A stretch of DNA of 64,000 nucleotides, taken from Blautia pseudococcoides. Lineage in GTDB: Bacteria; Bacillota; Clostridia; Lachnospirales; Lachnospiraceae. The translations under genes and the position numbers were made by a program. The notes under the pieces are model-generated. The model was not told the DNA's origin and searched no databases. It saw only the letters and a list, made by a program, of their open reading frames with translations. Below are positions 19,231-29,245 of this stretch, piece after piece (positions within the stretch are counted from its first letter, which is position 1; each line of letters starts with the position of its first letter). Where the stretch lies: the NCBI RefSeq assembly GCF_001689125.2, contig NZ_CP015405.2:3203001-3267000 (forward strand), in the 5' to 3' direction.

Positions 19231-21219
19231 TCAATTCTCTGAAATCTCCTCCAGATTTTTTCTAAGCTCTATCATCTTATCACGCAGCTCTGCTGCCATC
19301 TCGAAATTCAAATCTGCTGCTGCTGCCCGCATCTGTTTTTCTACATCCTGAATCAGCTTCTTCAGTTCTTTTTTGTTCATGGACTCCGGATCTTTCATCA
19401 GCTTATGCTCCGTCTCTGCCACACTCTTGGAGATGTTGATCAGATCGCGGACCGCCTTCCTGATCGTCTGGGGTGTGATGCCGTGGGCTTCGTTGTACTC
19501 CTGCTGCAGCTTACGGCGGCGCATGGTTTCGTCAATGGCAAGACGCATGGAGTCCGTTATTTTATCGCCATACATGATAACACGCCCATCGGAGTTACGG
19601 GCCGCACGTCCAATGGTCTGGATCAGGGATGTCTCAGAACGCAGGAAACCTTCTTTATCCGCATCAAGGATCGCCACAAGGGTGATTTCCGGGATATCCA
19701 GACCTTCACGGAGGAGGTTAATGCCTACCAGAACATCAAACACATTTAACCGCATATCACGGATTATTTCTGTACGTTCCAGGGTGTCGATATCTGAATG
19801 CAGGTATTTAATACGGATGCCCAGTTCTTTCATATAATCTGTCAGGTCCTCTGCCATCCGCTTGGTCAGGGTGGTTATGAGAACCTTATTGCCTTTTTCC
19901 ACCTCTTTGTTGACTTCCCCCACAAGGTCGTCAATCTGTCCCGCAACAGGGCGCACCTCCACCATGGGGTCCAGAAGTCCTGTGGGCCGGATGATCTGCT
20001 CTGCGCGCAGCAGTTCATGATTTGCCTCATAGTCCCCTGGCGTGGCAGACACAAACATGATCTGGTCTATTTTGTTCTCAAACTCCTCAAAATTCAGAGG
20101 TCGGTTATCAAGAGCTGACGGCAGGCGGAAACCATAGTCAACCAGTGTACTCTTCCTGGAGCGGTCACCTGCGTACATACCCCGTATCTGGGGAATAGTC
20201 TTGTGGGATTCATCCACAATGATCAGATAGTCATCCCCAAAATAGTCCATGAGGGTATAGGGCGCCTCCCCCGGTTCCAGACCGGATAAATGGCGGGAAT
20301 AGTTCTCAATCCCCGAGCAGAATCCCGTCTCTTTCAGCATTTCTATATCAAAGTTGGTCCTCTCGGAAATTCTCTGTGCTTCCAGCAGTTTGTCCTCACT
20401 GCGGAAATAGTCCACCCGCTCTTTTAACTCCTCCTCAATATTCACAGCCGCCTTCCGTATCTGCTCAATGGGAACTACATAATGGGAGGCAGGGAAAATG
20501 GCAATGTGATTGAGCTGGGACTTGATCTCACCGGTCAGCGTGTCAATCTGTGTGATCCTGTCGATCTCATCCCCGAAAAATTCCACCCGCACTGCCATGT
20601 CTGTATAATCCGCCGGAAAGATTTCCAGCACATCCCCGCGCACACGGAAAGTACCTCGGTGAAAATCCATGTCATTTCTGTCATACTGAATGTCGATCAG
20701 CTCCCGCACCACCACATCCCTGTCCTTTTCCATCCCCGGACGAAGGGAGATGATCATGTTCTGGTAATCCTTTGGGCTTCCAATGCCGTAGATACAGGAA
20801 ACACTGGAAATAATGATAACATCCTTCCGCTCACTCAGGGAGGAAGTGGCGGAGAGACGGAGCTTGTCGATCTCATCGTTGACTGAGGAGTCTTTTGCTA
20901 TATAGGTATCGGATGAGGGGACGTAGGCTTCGGGTTGGTAATAGTCGTAGTAGCTGACAAAGTATTCCACTGCGTTCTCGGGGAAGAACTCCTTAAACTC
21001 GCCGTAGAGCTGGGCGGCCAGGGTTTTGTTGTGGGCGATGATGAGGGTCGGCTTCTGGATCTGCTGGATGACATTGGCCATGGTAAAAGTCTTTCCAGAC
21101 CCCGTAACCCCTAGTAAAGTCTGGCATTGGTTGCCTTCTTTGAAGCCTTTGACGAGGGCTTCGACCGCCTGCGGCTGGTCGCCGGTGGGCTGGTATTCTG
21201 AGTGTAATTTGAACTCCAT
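19231..21219 (-). CDS. uvrB: Excinuclease ABC subunit B
   Basis: Damage-verifying helicase-like subunit of nucleotide excision repair, 662 residues. Walker [16 protein letters not shown] lies near residue 40 and the beta-hairpin region [19 protein letters not shown] near 95. Helicase motifs follow ([63 protein letters not shown]), with the C-terminal UVR domain ([20 protein letters not shown]) that binds UvrC. Length is normal. ATG at 21219 follows ACGGAGGTAAACATATATT. uvrA and uvrC are not adjacent. Its upstream region contains the unusual hairpin at 21239-21343. Confidence 0.98.
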   Translation of the reverse strand: MEFKLHSEYQPTGDQPQAVEALVKGFKEGNQCQTLLGVTGSGKTFTMANVIQQIQKPTLIIAHNKTLAAQLYGEFKEFFPENAVEYFVSYYDYYQPEAYVPSSDTYIAKDSSVNDEIDKLRLSATSSLSERKDVIIISSVSCIYGIGSPKDYQNMIISLRPGMEKDRDVVVRELIDIQYDRNDMDFHRGTFRVRGDVLEIFPADYTDMAVRVEFFGDEIDRITQIDTLTGEIKSQLNHIAIFPASHYVVPIEQIRKAAVNIEEELKERVDYFRSEDKLLEAQRISERTNFDIEMLKETGFCSGIENYSRHLSGLEPGEAPYTLMDYFGDDYLIIVDESHKTIPQIRGMYAGDRSRKSTLVDYGFRLPSALDNRPLNFEEFENKIDQIMFVSATPGDYEANHELLRAEQIIRPTGLLDPMVEVRPVAGQIDDLVGEVNKEVEKGNKVLITTLTKRMAEDLTDYMKELGIRIKYLHSDIDTLERTEIIRDMRLNVFDVLVGINLLREGLDIPEITLVAILDADKEGFLRSETSLIQTIGRAARNSDGRVIMYGDKITDSMRLAIDETMRRRKLQQEYNEAHGITPQTIRKAVRDLINISKSVAETEHKLMKDPESMNKKELKKLIQDVEKQMRAAAADLNFEMAAELRDKMIELRKNLEEISEN

Positions 21220-21238
21220 AATATATGTTTACCTCCGT

Positions 21239-21343
21239 GGTGACCCAACAAAAAGTTCGCCTATAGACCAAAAGTTCGTAAAACAGAGTATTCAGTACTG
21301 TGGTCTATAGGCGAACTTTTTCCATGTACGAATGAAGGTCACC
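21239..21343. repeat. Nested inverted repeat upstream of uvrB
   Basis: Perfect 20-base arms at 21250-21269 and 21302-21321 (arm AAAAAGTTCGCCTATAGACC) around a 32-base loop. Outer arms GGTGACC (21239-21245) and GGTCACC (21337-21343) are also inverted. The loop repeats AAAAGTTCG. It begins about 20 bases from the uvrB start codon and borders the mobile-element scar. It could be a bidirectional terminator or a small MITE-like insertion. Confidence 0.75.
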
Positions 21344-21507
21344 AAAACCTGTTTTTGGATACGTCGTAACACCAGATAAAACCTGGTGGAAATGGTATTC
21401 TTTAAAGTCACTAAAAATTATAACATAGACATATAAAAATGTATAGGCAAAAGCGGAACATTTGTTCTTTTTCGTTTTTTCTCAATTGTCATTTCCTCTG
21501 TCTCTAC

Positions 21508-21716
21508 TTATAAAAAGTAATTTTCTACAGGGATAACCGTATCCAACACTTCGGAATTCAATATAATCTCGTCTTCTTCCTTTGGCATTACATCATCCAT
21601 AAAAGGCTGCTGTTCGTCTAAACGGTCAGCAATGATACCTTTTTTATCACCATACACATCCATTGTGATAAATTCTTTTGCATGGCCCGTCAGCTTTGAT
21701 ACCGCTTTGGGCATCC
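21508..21716 (-). pseudogene. C-terminal fragment of a tyrosine recombinase/integrase
   Basis: On the minus strand the frame ending at 21508 reads MPKAVSKLTGHAKEFITMDV then YGDKKGIIADRLDEQQPF, which resembles the C-terminal end of phage/transposon tyrosine integrases (LMGH-x-T-x-Y box with the catalytic His and Tyr positions). About 70 residues remain out of roughly 300-400. It is fused, with a frame change near 21716, to the reverse-transcriptase fragment upstream. Confidence 0.6.
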
Positions 21717-21964
21717 ACCTGCATTCCATCCGCACCTGCTCCCTTATTTGATTTCACTCTCTTGTAAGCCCTGTTTAGATTGTCTTTTCGCAAGATCAAA
21801 TCCAAAAGATTGTTCGTCCAATCGTCTGTGATGATACCGCTCTTTTCAGTAATCTTCCCGTAGTCGAACACTTCTGCATACTCTTTCTGTTCCGCAGATA
21901 CCATTTGCAGATAGTCCTCAATATGAAGTTGTCTGTCCTTAAATCTACTTTCAGTTACTTTCAT
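21717..21964 (-). pseudogene. N-terminal fragment of a group II intron reverse transcriptase
   Basis: About 82 residues starting MKVTESRFKDRQLHIEDYLQ and reaching NLLDLILRKDNLNRAYKRVK then SNKGAGADGMQVD, the conserved RT-0/RT-1 start of group II intron-encoded proteins. It is cut off abruptly and continues in the integrase fragment. The catalytic YADD domain and maturase domain are missing, so it cannot be active. Confidence 0.8.
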
Positions 21965-22150
21965 TGCTTGTATCTCCTAAAGTTCAGCCCTTCGCCGATG
22001 TTTGCAGCCATCGGTTTACTATGGCCTCTGCTGACTTCCCGCCATTCGTTGTTACTCACCAGTTTCTTACTCTGTTTCCACTCGCTGACGAGACCTCCCT
22101 GGGTACCACACGTCACTTTCTCTCCATATATCTGCCACATTTATTACAGT
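21965..22150 (-). mobile_element. Group II intron RNA remnant upstream of the RT fragment
   Basis: The non-coding stretch directly upstream of the RT start (minus strand) contains GTGTGGTACCCAGGGAGG, CTCGTCAGCGAGTGGAAACA and GGCGAAGGGCTGAACTTTAG, segments of the conserved intron RNA that precede the intron-encoded protein in Clostridia group II introns. No intact 5' GUGYG end or domain V was located, in line with a truncated, dead intron. Confidence 0.55.
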
Positions 22151-22236
22151 TAATTCCGAGTAGTTATTATTAAATTTACATTTTAACGAATTTTAACATG
22201 CGCCACCTGACACTTTGCGGATAAACGGAGGATTTT

Positions 22237-22964
22237 ATGAACACACCCGATAAAATATCTTTTTTTATGGACCTGATCAACTGTAACTATGACCTGTATA
22301 TATGGGCCTATGATAAGAATCTGAATATGACACATACAAACTGGACCGAAAGTATTTTTTCCGGCAATTTTCTCTCCTACACCGGACTTTCCAAACTGGT
22401 GGAAGAATATATCGCTTCCGGCCGGAAGACTCCTCTCATTGCGGAAGCCGCCGGAAACCTCTTATGGATTGTGGGATTTGTTTACCATGGTTCACTTCTG
22501 GAACAATGTTCTTTAATAGGCCCCATTTACAGCGGCCGCGATTCCCAGATGCTTATGAGAAAACATCTGGATGACTATGATTTGACTGTGAAGCTTCGTT
22601 CTATGGTTTTTAAATTGTTTGAGCGTATTCCCACAATCCCCACCAATATTATCAATCAGTATGCTGTTATGCTCAATCCCATATAACAGAGCCTCTGTCA
22701 ATTCATATGCTCGCCAAACGCAGCGGGTATTCAGAGTATTACTTTTCCCACAAATTCAAGGAGGAGATGGGCACAAGCATCCATGATTACATCTTGAAGG
22801 AGAAAATCGATCAGGCCAAGTTGCTTCTGTCCGGAACCACGGAAAATATTCAGACGATCAGCGATAACCTTTCCTTCAGCAACCGGAGTTATTTTTATAC
22901 CTGTTTCCAAAAACTTGTCGGTATGTCGCCAAGCGAATACCGCGCACAGAATCACAGAATATAA
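22237..22964 (+). pseudogene. AraC-family regulator with internal deletion
   Basis: The first 149 codons (MNTPDKISFFMDLINCNYDL to NQYAVMLNPI) form the N-terminal sensing domain. They stop at 22686. A second frame restarting around 22690 reads EPLSIHMLAKRSGYSEYYFS, then IHDYILKEKIDQAKLLLSGT and SYFYTCFQKLVGMSPSEYRA, the two helix-turn-helix units of an AraC DNA-binding domain. Relatives carry roughly 100 or more residues between these parts, so a segment is missing and the frame is changed. A GGAGG-type site precedes the ATG. The gene originally controlled the GPH/GH2 locus that follows. Confidence 0.8.
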
Positions 22965-23171
22965 TAGTTCAGATTTTATGTATTATGTTTAGTTTTTCCA
23001 TATTCAATTTTCTTTCCACCATTTTTTGTACATATGAGCGAATTTCTATACTGCATGAAAATAAAACTTCCCTTATAGTTGTCTTATTGTTACTGAGCAC
23101 GGAGTGAACCGTAACGTCTTATCATCTGCATATTGCAAATATACACAAAGAAAACGGAGGATTTATTTATC

Positions 23172-24647
23172 ATGGCAAAAATCAAAAGCTCTCGCTAGCG
23201 AAATTGACGGTATACAATACCGCCGCGCAAAACTCTGGCAAATTATCCTGATTGCATGTAACGCCTTTGTCGGCATGAGCGTCTACTCCCTCATCGGACT
23301 GGCAAGTTACACAGCCAGTCTTGGATTTGGTATTGCCACAGCAGTCGTTGGTGTTATCCTCACTTGGACACGGATTATAGATGGTATCACTGACCCGCTT
23401 CTCGCATTTGTCTATGACAGAGTAAACACACGGTTTGGTAAAATCCGTATCCTGCTCATCACAGGTTATATCATCGAAGCCCTGGCTCTCATGGCAATGT
23501 TTGTCTGGGGACCGGGAAAAGGTCTTGGTATTATCGGATTCACTTTATTTTACATAATCTATGTCATTGGTTATACCATCACTAATATGACACCCTTACC
23601 ATCAATCCGCTGATCAGTAATGACCCCAAACAACGCCCGACGATCAGCGTGTGGTCAACCGCACTAAATTATGTCATCCCCATGGCCCTCAGTATTGTAT
23701 TAAATACTATTCTTCTCCCCAAATTCGGCGGAGATTACAATCTTGAATTCCTGGGTGCTGCCTGCAGGGTATGCCTTGGTCTTGCCGCAGTTGGTACTCT
23801 TCTTGTATGCATTGGTGTATCAGAATATGATAAACCGGAAAACTTCCGCGGATTAGCAGATAAGAAGGAACACTTAAAACTCAAAGATATGGCTGAGATT
23901 TTAAAGCATAACCGTCCTCTTCAGTGCTACATCATCTCTTCTGTCTCTGACAAGATTGCACAGCAGACAACCTCTCAGGCTGTCATCGTAACAATGATGA
24001 ATGGTATTCTGATCGGCAATATGGGACTTGCAACCATCCTCAGCGTTATCGGTATGCTGCCTTCTATTCTCTTTGCAGTCGCGGTGCGAAATATGCCGGA
24101 AAGTTCGGAAGCCAGAAAACAATCATCAGTTGGACTCGCATCTGTATCGCAGTCAGCGTGATCATGTGGGGATTTTTAATTGTGATCGACCCAAAAAAGA
24201 TTGCAAGCGCAGGTATCTGCATGATTCTCTATGTAATTCTTACTTTGGCGAAAAACGGTGCCAATATGTGTGTAACTACTGCAGGTACTGCTTTTATGGC
24301 AGATATCATTGACTATGAACAGGACCGCAGCGGCCGTTATGTTCCGGCAGTCGTTACGGGCATTTACAGTTATCGATAAAATTGTATCTTCTTTCTCCGC
24401 TTTGATCGCCACAGGTACTGTTGAATTGATCGGTTATACTTCTACTATGCCCCAGCCAACAGATGCTGCCACCCCGGCTATTTTCTGGACCACAACGATC
24501 ATCATGTTCGGACTTCCGATTCTTGGCTGGATCTGTACTCTGGTAGCCATGCACTACTGTCATTTAAGTAAAGATGATATGGTAGAAGTTCAAAAACGCA
24601 TCGAAAAGAAGAAAAATGCAGTACCCACAGAAAGTGAGGAAAAATAA
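23172..24647 (+). pseudogene. GPH-family sugar:cation symporter, frameshifted
   Basis: Ribosome-binding site CGGAGGATTTATTTATC and ATG at 23172 begin MAKIKSS, then a one-base shift is needed to continue as LASEIDGIQYRRAKLWQIIL. The protein is otherwise almost complete: DGITDPLLAFVYDRVNTRFG (GPH motif), NPLISNDPKQRPTISVWST, and a C-terminal end LSKDDMVEVQKRIEKKKNAV. Further single-base shifts are needed near 23595, 24090 and 24375. The four shifts split the gene into five frames. Such carriers import glucuronides, galactosides or related glycosides with Na+ or H+. Little amino acid change is visible otherwise, so decay is recent or these are sequence errors. Confidence 0.85.
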
Positions 24648-24649
24648 GC

Positions 24650-26800
24650 ATGACCAGATATATAACACAGCTAAAAGACAACTGGAATTTTGTAAAATCA
24701 GCAGAGGATGCACTTACCGCTGCAGCGCTTCCCGGAGAGACAGTGACACTTCCCCACACCTGGAACACCATTGATGGCCAGGACGGTGGAAATGACTACC
24801 ACAGGGGTACCTGCTATTACATAAAAATCTTACCCAGACCGGAATTAACCCCGGGCGAACAGGCTTATCTGGAATTCCAGGGCGCTGCTATTCTGCCCAC
24901 ATCTATGTAAATGACCGGCTGCTTGCCCACCACCAGGGCGGATATTCCACCTTCCGTGTAAACATCACGGATGTTTTATTGGAAAAAAATACCATTGATT
25001 TTACATTTTACGGCGGACTTTACCGGATGGTGAACCTGATTGTCGTTCCGGAAACACATTTTGAACTGGACTACTGCGGTACACCTGGAATTAAGGTAAC
25101 ACCTCAGGTGGATTTGGAAAATCACAGAGCTTCTGTTACCGTAGAAGCATGGGTTTCGGCAGATCACCAGGTAACATTCACTGTAGATGGCCAGTCTCAG
25201 ACGGTACTCTCCGTTGAAAAACATGCACAGGCCACATTTGTAATTGAAAATGTACACTTATGGGATGGATTAAACGATCCATATCTCTATACAGCCCGTG
25301 CCTCTTTAACAAACGGTGATGAAGTAAGTACACGTTTTGAATGCCGGGAGTTCCATATAGACCCCCGGAATGGTTTCTTTTTAAATGGAAAATCCTATCC
25401 CCTGCGCGGAGTTTCCCGTCATCAGGATTTTAAAGACGTAGGAAATGCCCTGACCATGGAGCACCACAAAAAAGACATGGAAATCATCCTGGAATTAGGC
25501 GCAACCACTCTCCGGCTGGCGCATTACCAGCACGCACAGGAATTTTATGACCTCTGCGATGAATACGGGCTGATTCTCTGTGCGGAAATTCCATACGTTA
25601 CCATGCATATGAAAAATGCCCGTGCCAATACAATGTCACAGATGGAAGAATTAGTGGTACAAAACTACAACCACCCTTCCATTATAACCTGGGGATTATC
25701 CAACGAAATCACAGCCGCCAGCGCTGTAGATGAGGATTTACTGGAAAACCATACACAACTCAATGACCTGTGCCACAAACTTGATTCCACGAGACCTACG
25801 ACCATGGCCAATGTATTTATGCTGGAGACAGACAGTCCTATTCTGGAAATCCAGGACATTAACAGTTATAACCTGTATTTCGGCTGGTATCTGGGTGAAC
25901 TGGAACAAACGGATGAATTCTTTGATGAATACCATGAGAAATATCCTGACAGGGTGATCGGTTTTTCAGAATATGGTGCAGACGCCAATCCACAGTACCA
26001 GTCCGCTGCACCGGAGAAAGGCGATTACACAGAAAGCTATCAGGCCCTTTACCACGTACATATGCTGCAAATGATAGAAGCCAGACCCTATCTGTGGGCC
26101 ACACATGTATGGAATCTGTTTGATTTTGCTGCTGACGGCCGTGACGAAGGCGGTAAACATGGGGAAAAACAAAAAAGGCCTTGTTACCATGGACAGAAAA
26201 CTGAAAAAAGACGCCTTCTATCTTTACAAAGCTGCATGGAACCAGACAGATAGGTTTGTACACCTGTGCGGCCGCCGCTATGCTGACCGTGTGGAAGAAA
26301 CTACCGAAATTAAAGTATACTCAAATCAACCGGAGGTCACACTCTTTGTAGATGAAAACGAATTTGCCACTGTCTCCGGCAAAACCATTTTTAAATTCCA
26401 GTTGCCGATCACAGGTACTCATACCATTACTGCCAAAGCAGACTCCTGCGAAGACAGCATAACGATAAGGCGTGTTGCAGAAGAAAATCCGGATTATATA
26501 TTTGTCAAACGGGCTCCTGTCACGAACTGGTTTGACACAGATGACCTGAATCCCGACTGTTTTTTCATAAACGACCGCCTGGCAGATATCCGTGAAAATC
26601 CCAGGGCCGGTGCAATCATTGACCAGATGATGTCACAGGGTGCTTCTGCACGGGGTGACGTTGCCGATGCTGTTAAGGATAATCCGGCGCTTCAGCGCAT
26701 GATGGGCCGTATGACTCTGGTCAGCCTTCTGATACAAAGCGGTGCCGATGATGAAAGCATCAAACAACTCAACCGCGTTTTACAAGGTATAAAAAAATAA
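24650..26800 (+). pseudogene. Glycoside hydrolase family 2 enzyme, broken
   Basis: Begins MTRYITQLKDNWNFVKSAED, with VTLPHTWNTIDGQDGGNDYH, typical of GH2 beta-galactosidases/glucuronidases. A one-base shift near 24890 is needed to read AHIYVNDRLLAHHQGGYSTF. Near 24995 a short part is missing before DFTFYGGLYRMVNLIV. The catalytic TIM barrel includes LRGVSRHQDFKDVGNALTME and WGLSNEITAAS (acid/base Glu) and GFSEYGADANP (nucleophile region). A further shift near 26165 leads into the C-terminal part (KNKKGLVTMDRKLKKDAFYL). It starts two bases after the symporter. The substrate (galactoside or glucuronide) cannot be fixed. Confidence 0.85.
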
Positions 26801-26891
26801 CCGATATTTAAAAACCTCCCGTCCCGGCAGATAAATACAGGAGCAGATGCTTGATGCCCGGCCGGATGGGAATTTTTGAAGGAGGAAATAA

Positions 26892-27073
26892 ATGAATACC
26901 GATGCTCGTGTCCGATATACAAGGCAAATCATTCAGCATGTATTTATCGATTTATTAAAACAAAAACTCTTGGAAGAATCACGGTAAAAGAAATCTGTGA
27001 TAAAGCAGAAATCAACCGCAGTACCTTTTATAAGCACTATGTGGACGTCTATCATCTCATGCATAACTCATGA
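26892..27073 (+). pseudogene. TetR-family regulator fragment
   Basis: A GGAGGAAATAA site precedes ATG 26892 (MNTDARVRYTRQIIQHVFID). A frameshift near 26960 leads to GRITVKEICDKAEINRSTFY and KHYVDVYHLM, a typical TetR helix-turn-helix. The gene stops after about 60 residues, so the ligand-binding domain is missing. Confidence 0.75.
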
Positions 27074-27089
27074 ATACAAATAACTCCTT

Positions 27090-27299
27090 TTATTTGATCA
27101 CATTGATCACCGTACTGTTATGGGACATCTTATCAAAGTGTGTCTTGTGATTCTCAAAGGTCCCATTTCCGTCTGCAGGCCTTAGATCTGCCGATACATC
27201 CGCCTGGATTTTCATGAACCCATTGATTTTTTCCACATCAGTCTTAATGAAAGACACATTCCCGCTCCCCGCAACAGCATCTGTAAGGATATAACGCAT
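27090..27299 (-). CDS. Hypothetical short ORF or fragment
   Basis: A 69-codon frame (MRYILTDAVAGSGNVSFIKT) without a convincing ribosome-binding site. The composition is protein-like, with alternating hydrophobic residues and no stop, but no family is recognised. It lies in the decayed island directly after the TetR fragment, so a gene remnant is as likely as a real small gene. Confidence 0.3.
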   Translation of the reverse strand: MRYILTDAVAGSGNVSFIKTDVEKINGFMKIQADVSADLRPADGNGTFENHKTHFDKMSHNSTVINVIK

Positions 27300-27400
27300 G
27301 ACCGGAGTTTTGTTTCATATTAATAATTTACTGCATCGGGGAATATTATACACATTCAGTTTTAGCCGAGGAGAAATATACATTCTCTTAAAGCAAACGA

Positions 27401-27430
27401 AGAGCTGCGCAGCAATCTTTACGCAGCTCT
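27401..27430 (-). terminator. Possible terminator
   Basis: Perfect 9-base arms AGAGCTGCG / CGCAGCTCT with a 12-base loop, flanked on the minus strand by TCGTTTGC. The T run is poor. It follows the small coding remnant at 27466-27591. Confidence 0.4.
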
Positions 27431-27465
27431 TCCATACTTTTATGAAGAAATGTTTATTTTCTTAA

Positions 27466-27591
27466 TCAGTCATCACCCTCAACAGAAGCAGCCAGTTTTC
27501 TGGCATCCTCATCAGAAGGTTTCTTTCCGGTACAGATTTCCATGGCCCGGATTCCCTGGCAGGAACTCATCGCTTTGCCGACATAGGATAT
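27466..27591 (-). pseudogene. C-terminal coding remnant
   Basis: A 41-codon minus-strand frame without a start (VGKAMSSCQGIRAMEICTGK, KPSDEDARKLAASVEGDD) ending in TGA at 27466-27468 and followed by a hairpin. It reads like the end of a real protein but no family is recognised. The rest of the gap from 27300 to 27629 shows nothing else. Confidence 0.25.
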
Positions 27592-27629
27592 TCAAACTTT
27601 ATTCAGAGATATCAGATCGGCAAGCCGCG

Positions 27630-28301
27630 TCAAATATCAATTAACATTTTCCTTTTGTCATAATTCCGAAAATAGATTCCGTACTCTATTGCCCGGACAT
27701 AAAACATCTTGATCTGCTCATTAAAAATAAATATCAATCTGTCTATATTCCGCCTATCTGCATCAGAATTCACCTTATCCTTATAGCAAAGCAATTTCCC
27801 GATCATACATTCATAATTTTTTCGGCACTGTATTTCATCCAGGCAATATGCTTCCTTCGATTGGCTATAAAAAGACACTTTATAAAAAGTACAGGCAATA
27901 TTATGAACCAGATCATAGAAGTTTTCAAATAATGTGCCCATACCTGATACATCATCGGCATGGCCGTCCCTTGAAGCGCTAAGAAGGTTATTATATATCT
28001 CATATGCTTCGTTCGTCAGCTTAGATGATTCAGAAGCCGGATGGGTTTCTTCAACGATAATATTCGTAATATATTCAGGGATCATTGCTTTAAACTCATC
28101 CACATAATCACCTATCATCAGGCTATATACCATTTCTGCCTCATCATAAGATGGTATACTCTCCCAATCCTTCCATTCCGGTGAGCCCTTCTCATATATG
28201 TATGCCTTATTACCCATCCTTACCACAATGTTCTTATCAGGATTCAGCTTGTTTATATTATCTTTATCCATATCGCATTTCACCTTAATATACTTTCTCA
28301 C
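27630..28301 (-). CDS. Hypothetical protein (223 residues)
   Basis: The frame opens with GTG at 28301 inside the end of the upstream secreted-protein gene; an ATG at 28271 (MDKDNINKLNPDKN) with GGTG before it is an equally good start, giving 213 residues. The product is acidic and soluble, with no signal peptide. It has many Tyr and Asp residues and a mostly helical C-terminal half (IYNNLLSASRDGHADDVSGM; RNIDRLIFIFNEQIKMFYVR). I do not recognise a family. Its overlap with the DUF6147-like gene implies joint expression with the remains of a sigma factor / DUF4367 unit. Confidence 0.65.
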   Translation of the reverse strand: MRKYIKVKCDMDKDNINKLNPDKNIVVRMGNKAYIYEKGSPEWKDWESIPSYDEAEMVYSLMIGDYVDEFKAMIPEYITNIIVEETHPASESSKLTNEAYEIYNNLLSASRDGHADDVSGMGTLFENFYDLVHNIACTFYKVSFYSQSKEAYCLDEIQCRKNYECMIGKLLCYKDKVNSDADRRNIDRLIFIFNEQIKMFYVRAIEYGIYFRNYDKRKMLIDI

Positions 28302-28704
28302 TGCTGTATTTTATAATGTTCTCATTTTCCGCGTAATCACTTGCTTTTAGCCTATACCTCCCACTTGATGTCAATGTTGTCTCATACATACTGAGCGTAT
28401 AGTCATTTGCTGGATCAGACCAGCTTTCCGCATTAGACCAGCCACTGCCGGTATACTTTTGCAGATACAGATAAATGGAAACATGGCTTGTATTTGAAGA
28501 ATACCCGGTAACTGAAGCACTGCATTTCGCAGTACCTGACAATGAAATAGTGCTGTATTTCATGTTTGTGTTTCTTGGCACGATTACTGTTTTAACATTC
28601 TCAGCATCTATATCTGCAGATGCCTGTACCTCGCGATTTGTGCCAGTCAATAGGGAAAACAGCAGACAAACTACTATTAGATTGCCATTCATTTTTTTAT
28701 TCAT
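28285..28704 (-). CDS. Small secreted protein, DUF6147-like
   Basis: Starts at ATG 28704 (MNKKMNGNLIVVCLLFSLLT), which has GGAG 8 bases upstream; a TTG-initiated extension is less likely. A clear signal peptide covers about residues 1-28, with a cleavage site near VQA-SA. The mature part of about 110 residues is rich in Ser, Thr and Tyr and predicted all-beta (TVIVPRNTNMKYSTISLSGT; SIYLYLQKYTGSGWSNAESW). This matches the general form of small exported Lachnospiraceae proteins annotated DUF6147; the assignment is from memory. Its start overlaps the stop of the DUF4367 remnant. Confidence 0.7.
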   Translation of the reverse strand: MNKKMNGNLIVVCLLFSLLTGTNREVQASADIDAENVKTVIVPRNTNMKYSTISLSGTAKCSASVTGYSSNTSHVSIYLYLQKYTGSGWSNAESWSDPANDYTLSMYETTLTSSGRYRLKASDYAENENIIKYSSEKVY

Positions 28705-28813
28705 ATCCTGACTCCTTCTCAATAGATTCTGCCATATGTATTAATTGTTCTTTTGTTATGTCTTCTGAATTTGTATCTATGTAGAATACATACCCATATT
28801 CAGAAAAAGACTC
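28697..28813 (-). pseudogene. DUF4367-type C-terminal remnant
   Basis: Minus-strand frame ESFSEYGYVFYIDTNSEDIT then KEQLIHMAESIEKESGYE, ending in TAA that overlaps the next gene's start. The pattern of a Gly-Tyr-rich strand followed by T/S-KE-x-L-I-x-x-AESI is the usual end of DUF4367 proteins, which are often encoded after ECF-like sigma factors as anti-sigma-like proteins. Only the last 38 codons remain, directly fused in the same frame to the sigma fragment with just a TGA between. Confidence 0.5.
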
Positions 28814-29026
28814 TCATCTGGTCCTGGGCGAAAGGATATCCGTGTCTATGGTATGGATATTGATAGCCAGATAAAGAAAAGACTCCTGCACTGCATCTTC
28901 CGCAATTCCCTGGTCATTAAGGATCTGCTTGGAAATGTATAACATCCTATATCTATAATTTTCATATATTTTTAAGAATTTAAGCCGTTTTCCCTCCTCT
29001 TCAATAATTTGTATAAAAAGCAGCAT
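28814..29026 (-). pseudogene. Sigma-70-family (ECF-like) sigma factor, N-terminal fragment
   Basis: Seventy residues from MLLFIQIIEEEGKRLKFLKI with YRMLYISKQILNDQGIAEDA and VQESFLYLAINIHTI, the region 2 core-binding and -10 recognition start of ECF-like sigma factors. The product ends at ...SPRTR-TGA, exactly where relatives continue with SPKTRxF. Region 4 is missing. A longer reading frame to 29128 adds no homology. Confidence 0.75.
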
Positions 29027-29245
29027 CCTTTTGTCCCTTTTCGATCCCTTCATACGCATACGATGTAATGATATAACTAACAATATAATATATATAGTAG
29101 CATCCATTTTAAACCATGTCCACATCATTTGTTCGTCTATTTATGACATTGTTCGAGTTTATGGTGCTGTTCACACGTGAAGAAAAGCATATATAATCAG
29201 CAATATGAGCTTATTACTCACATATTATTGTAGGGAGAAATATCC

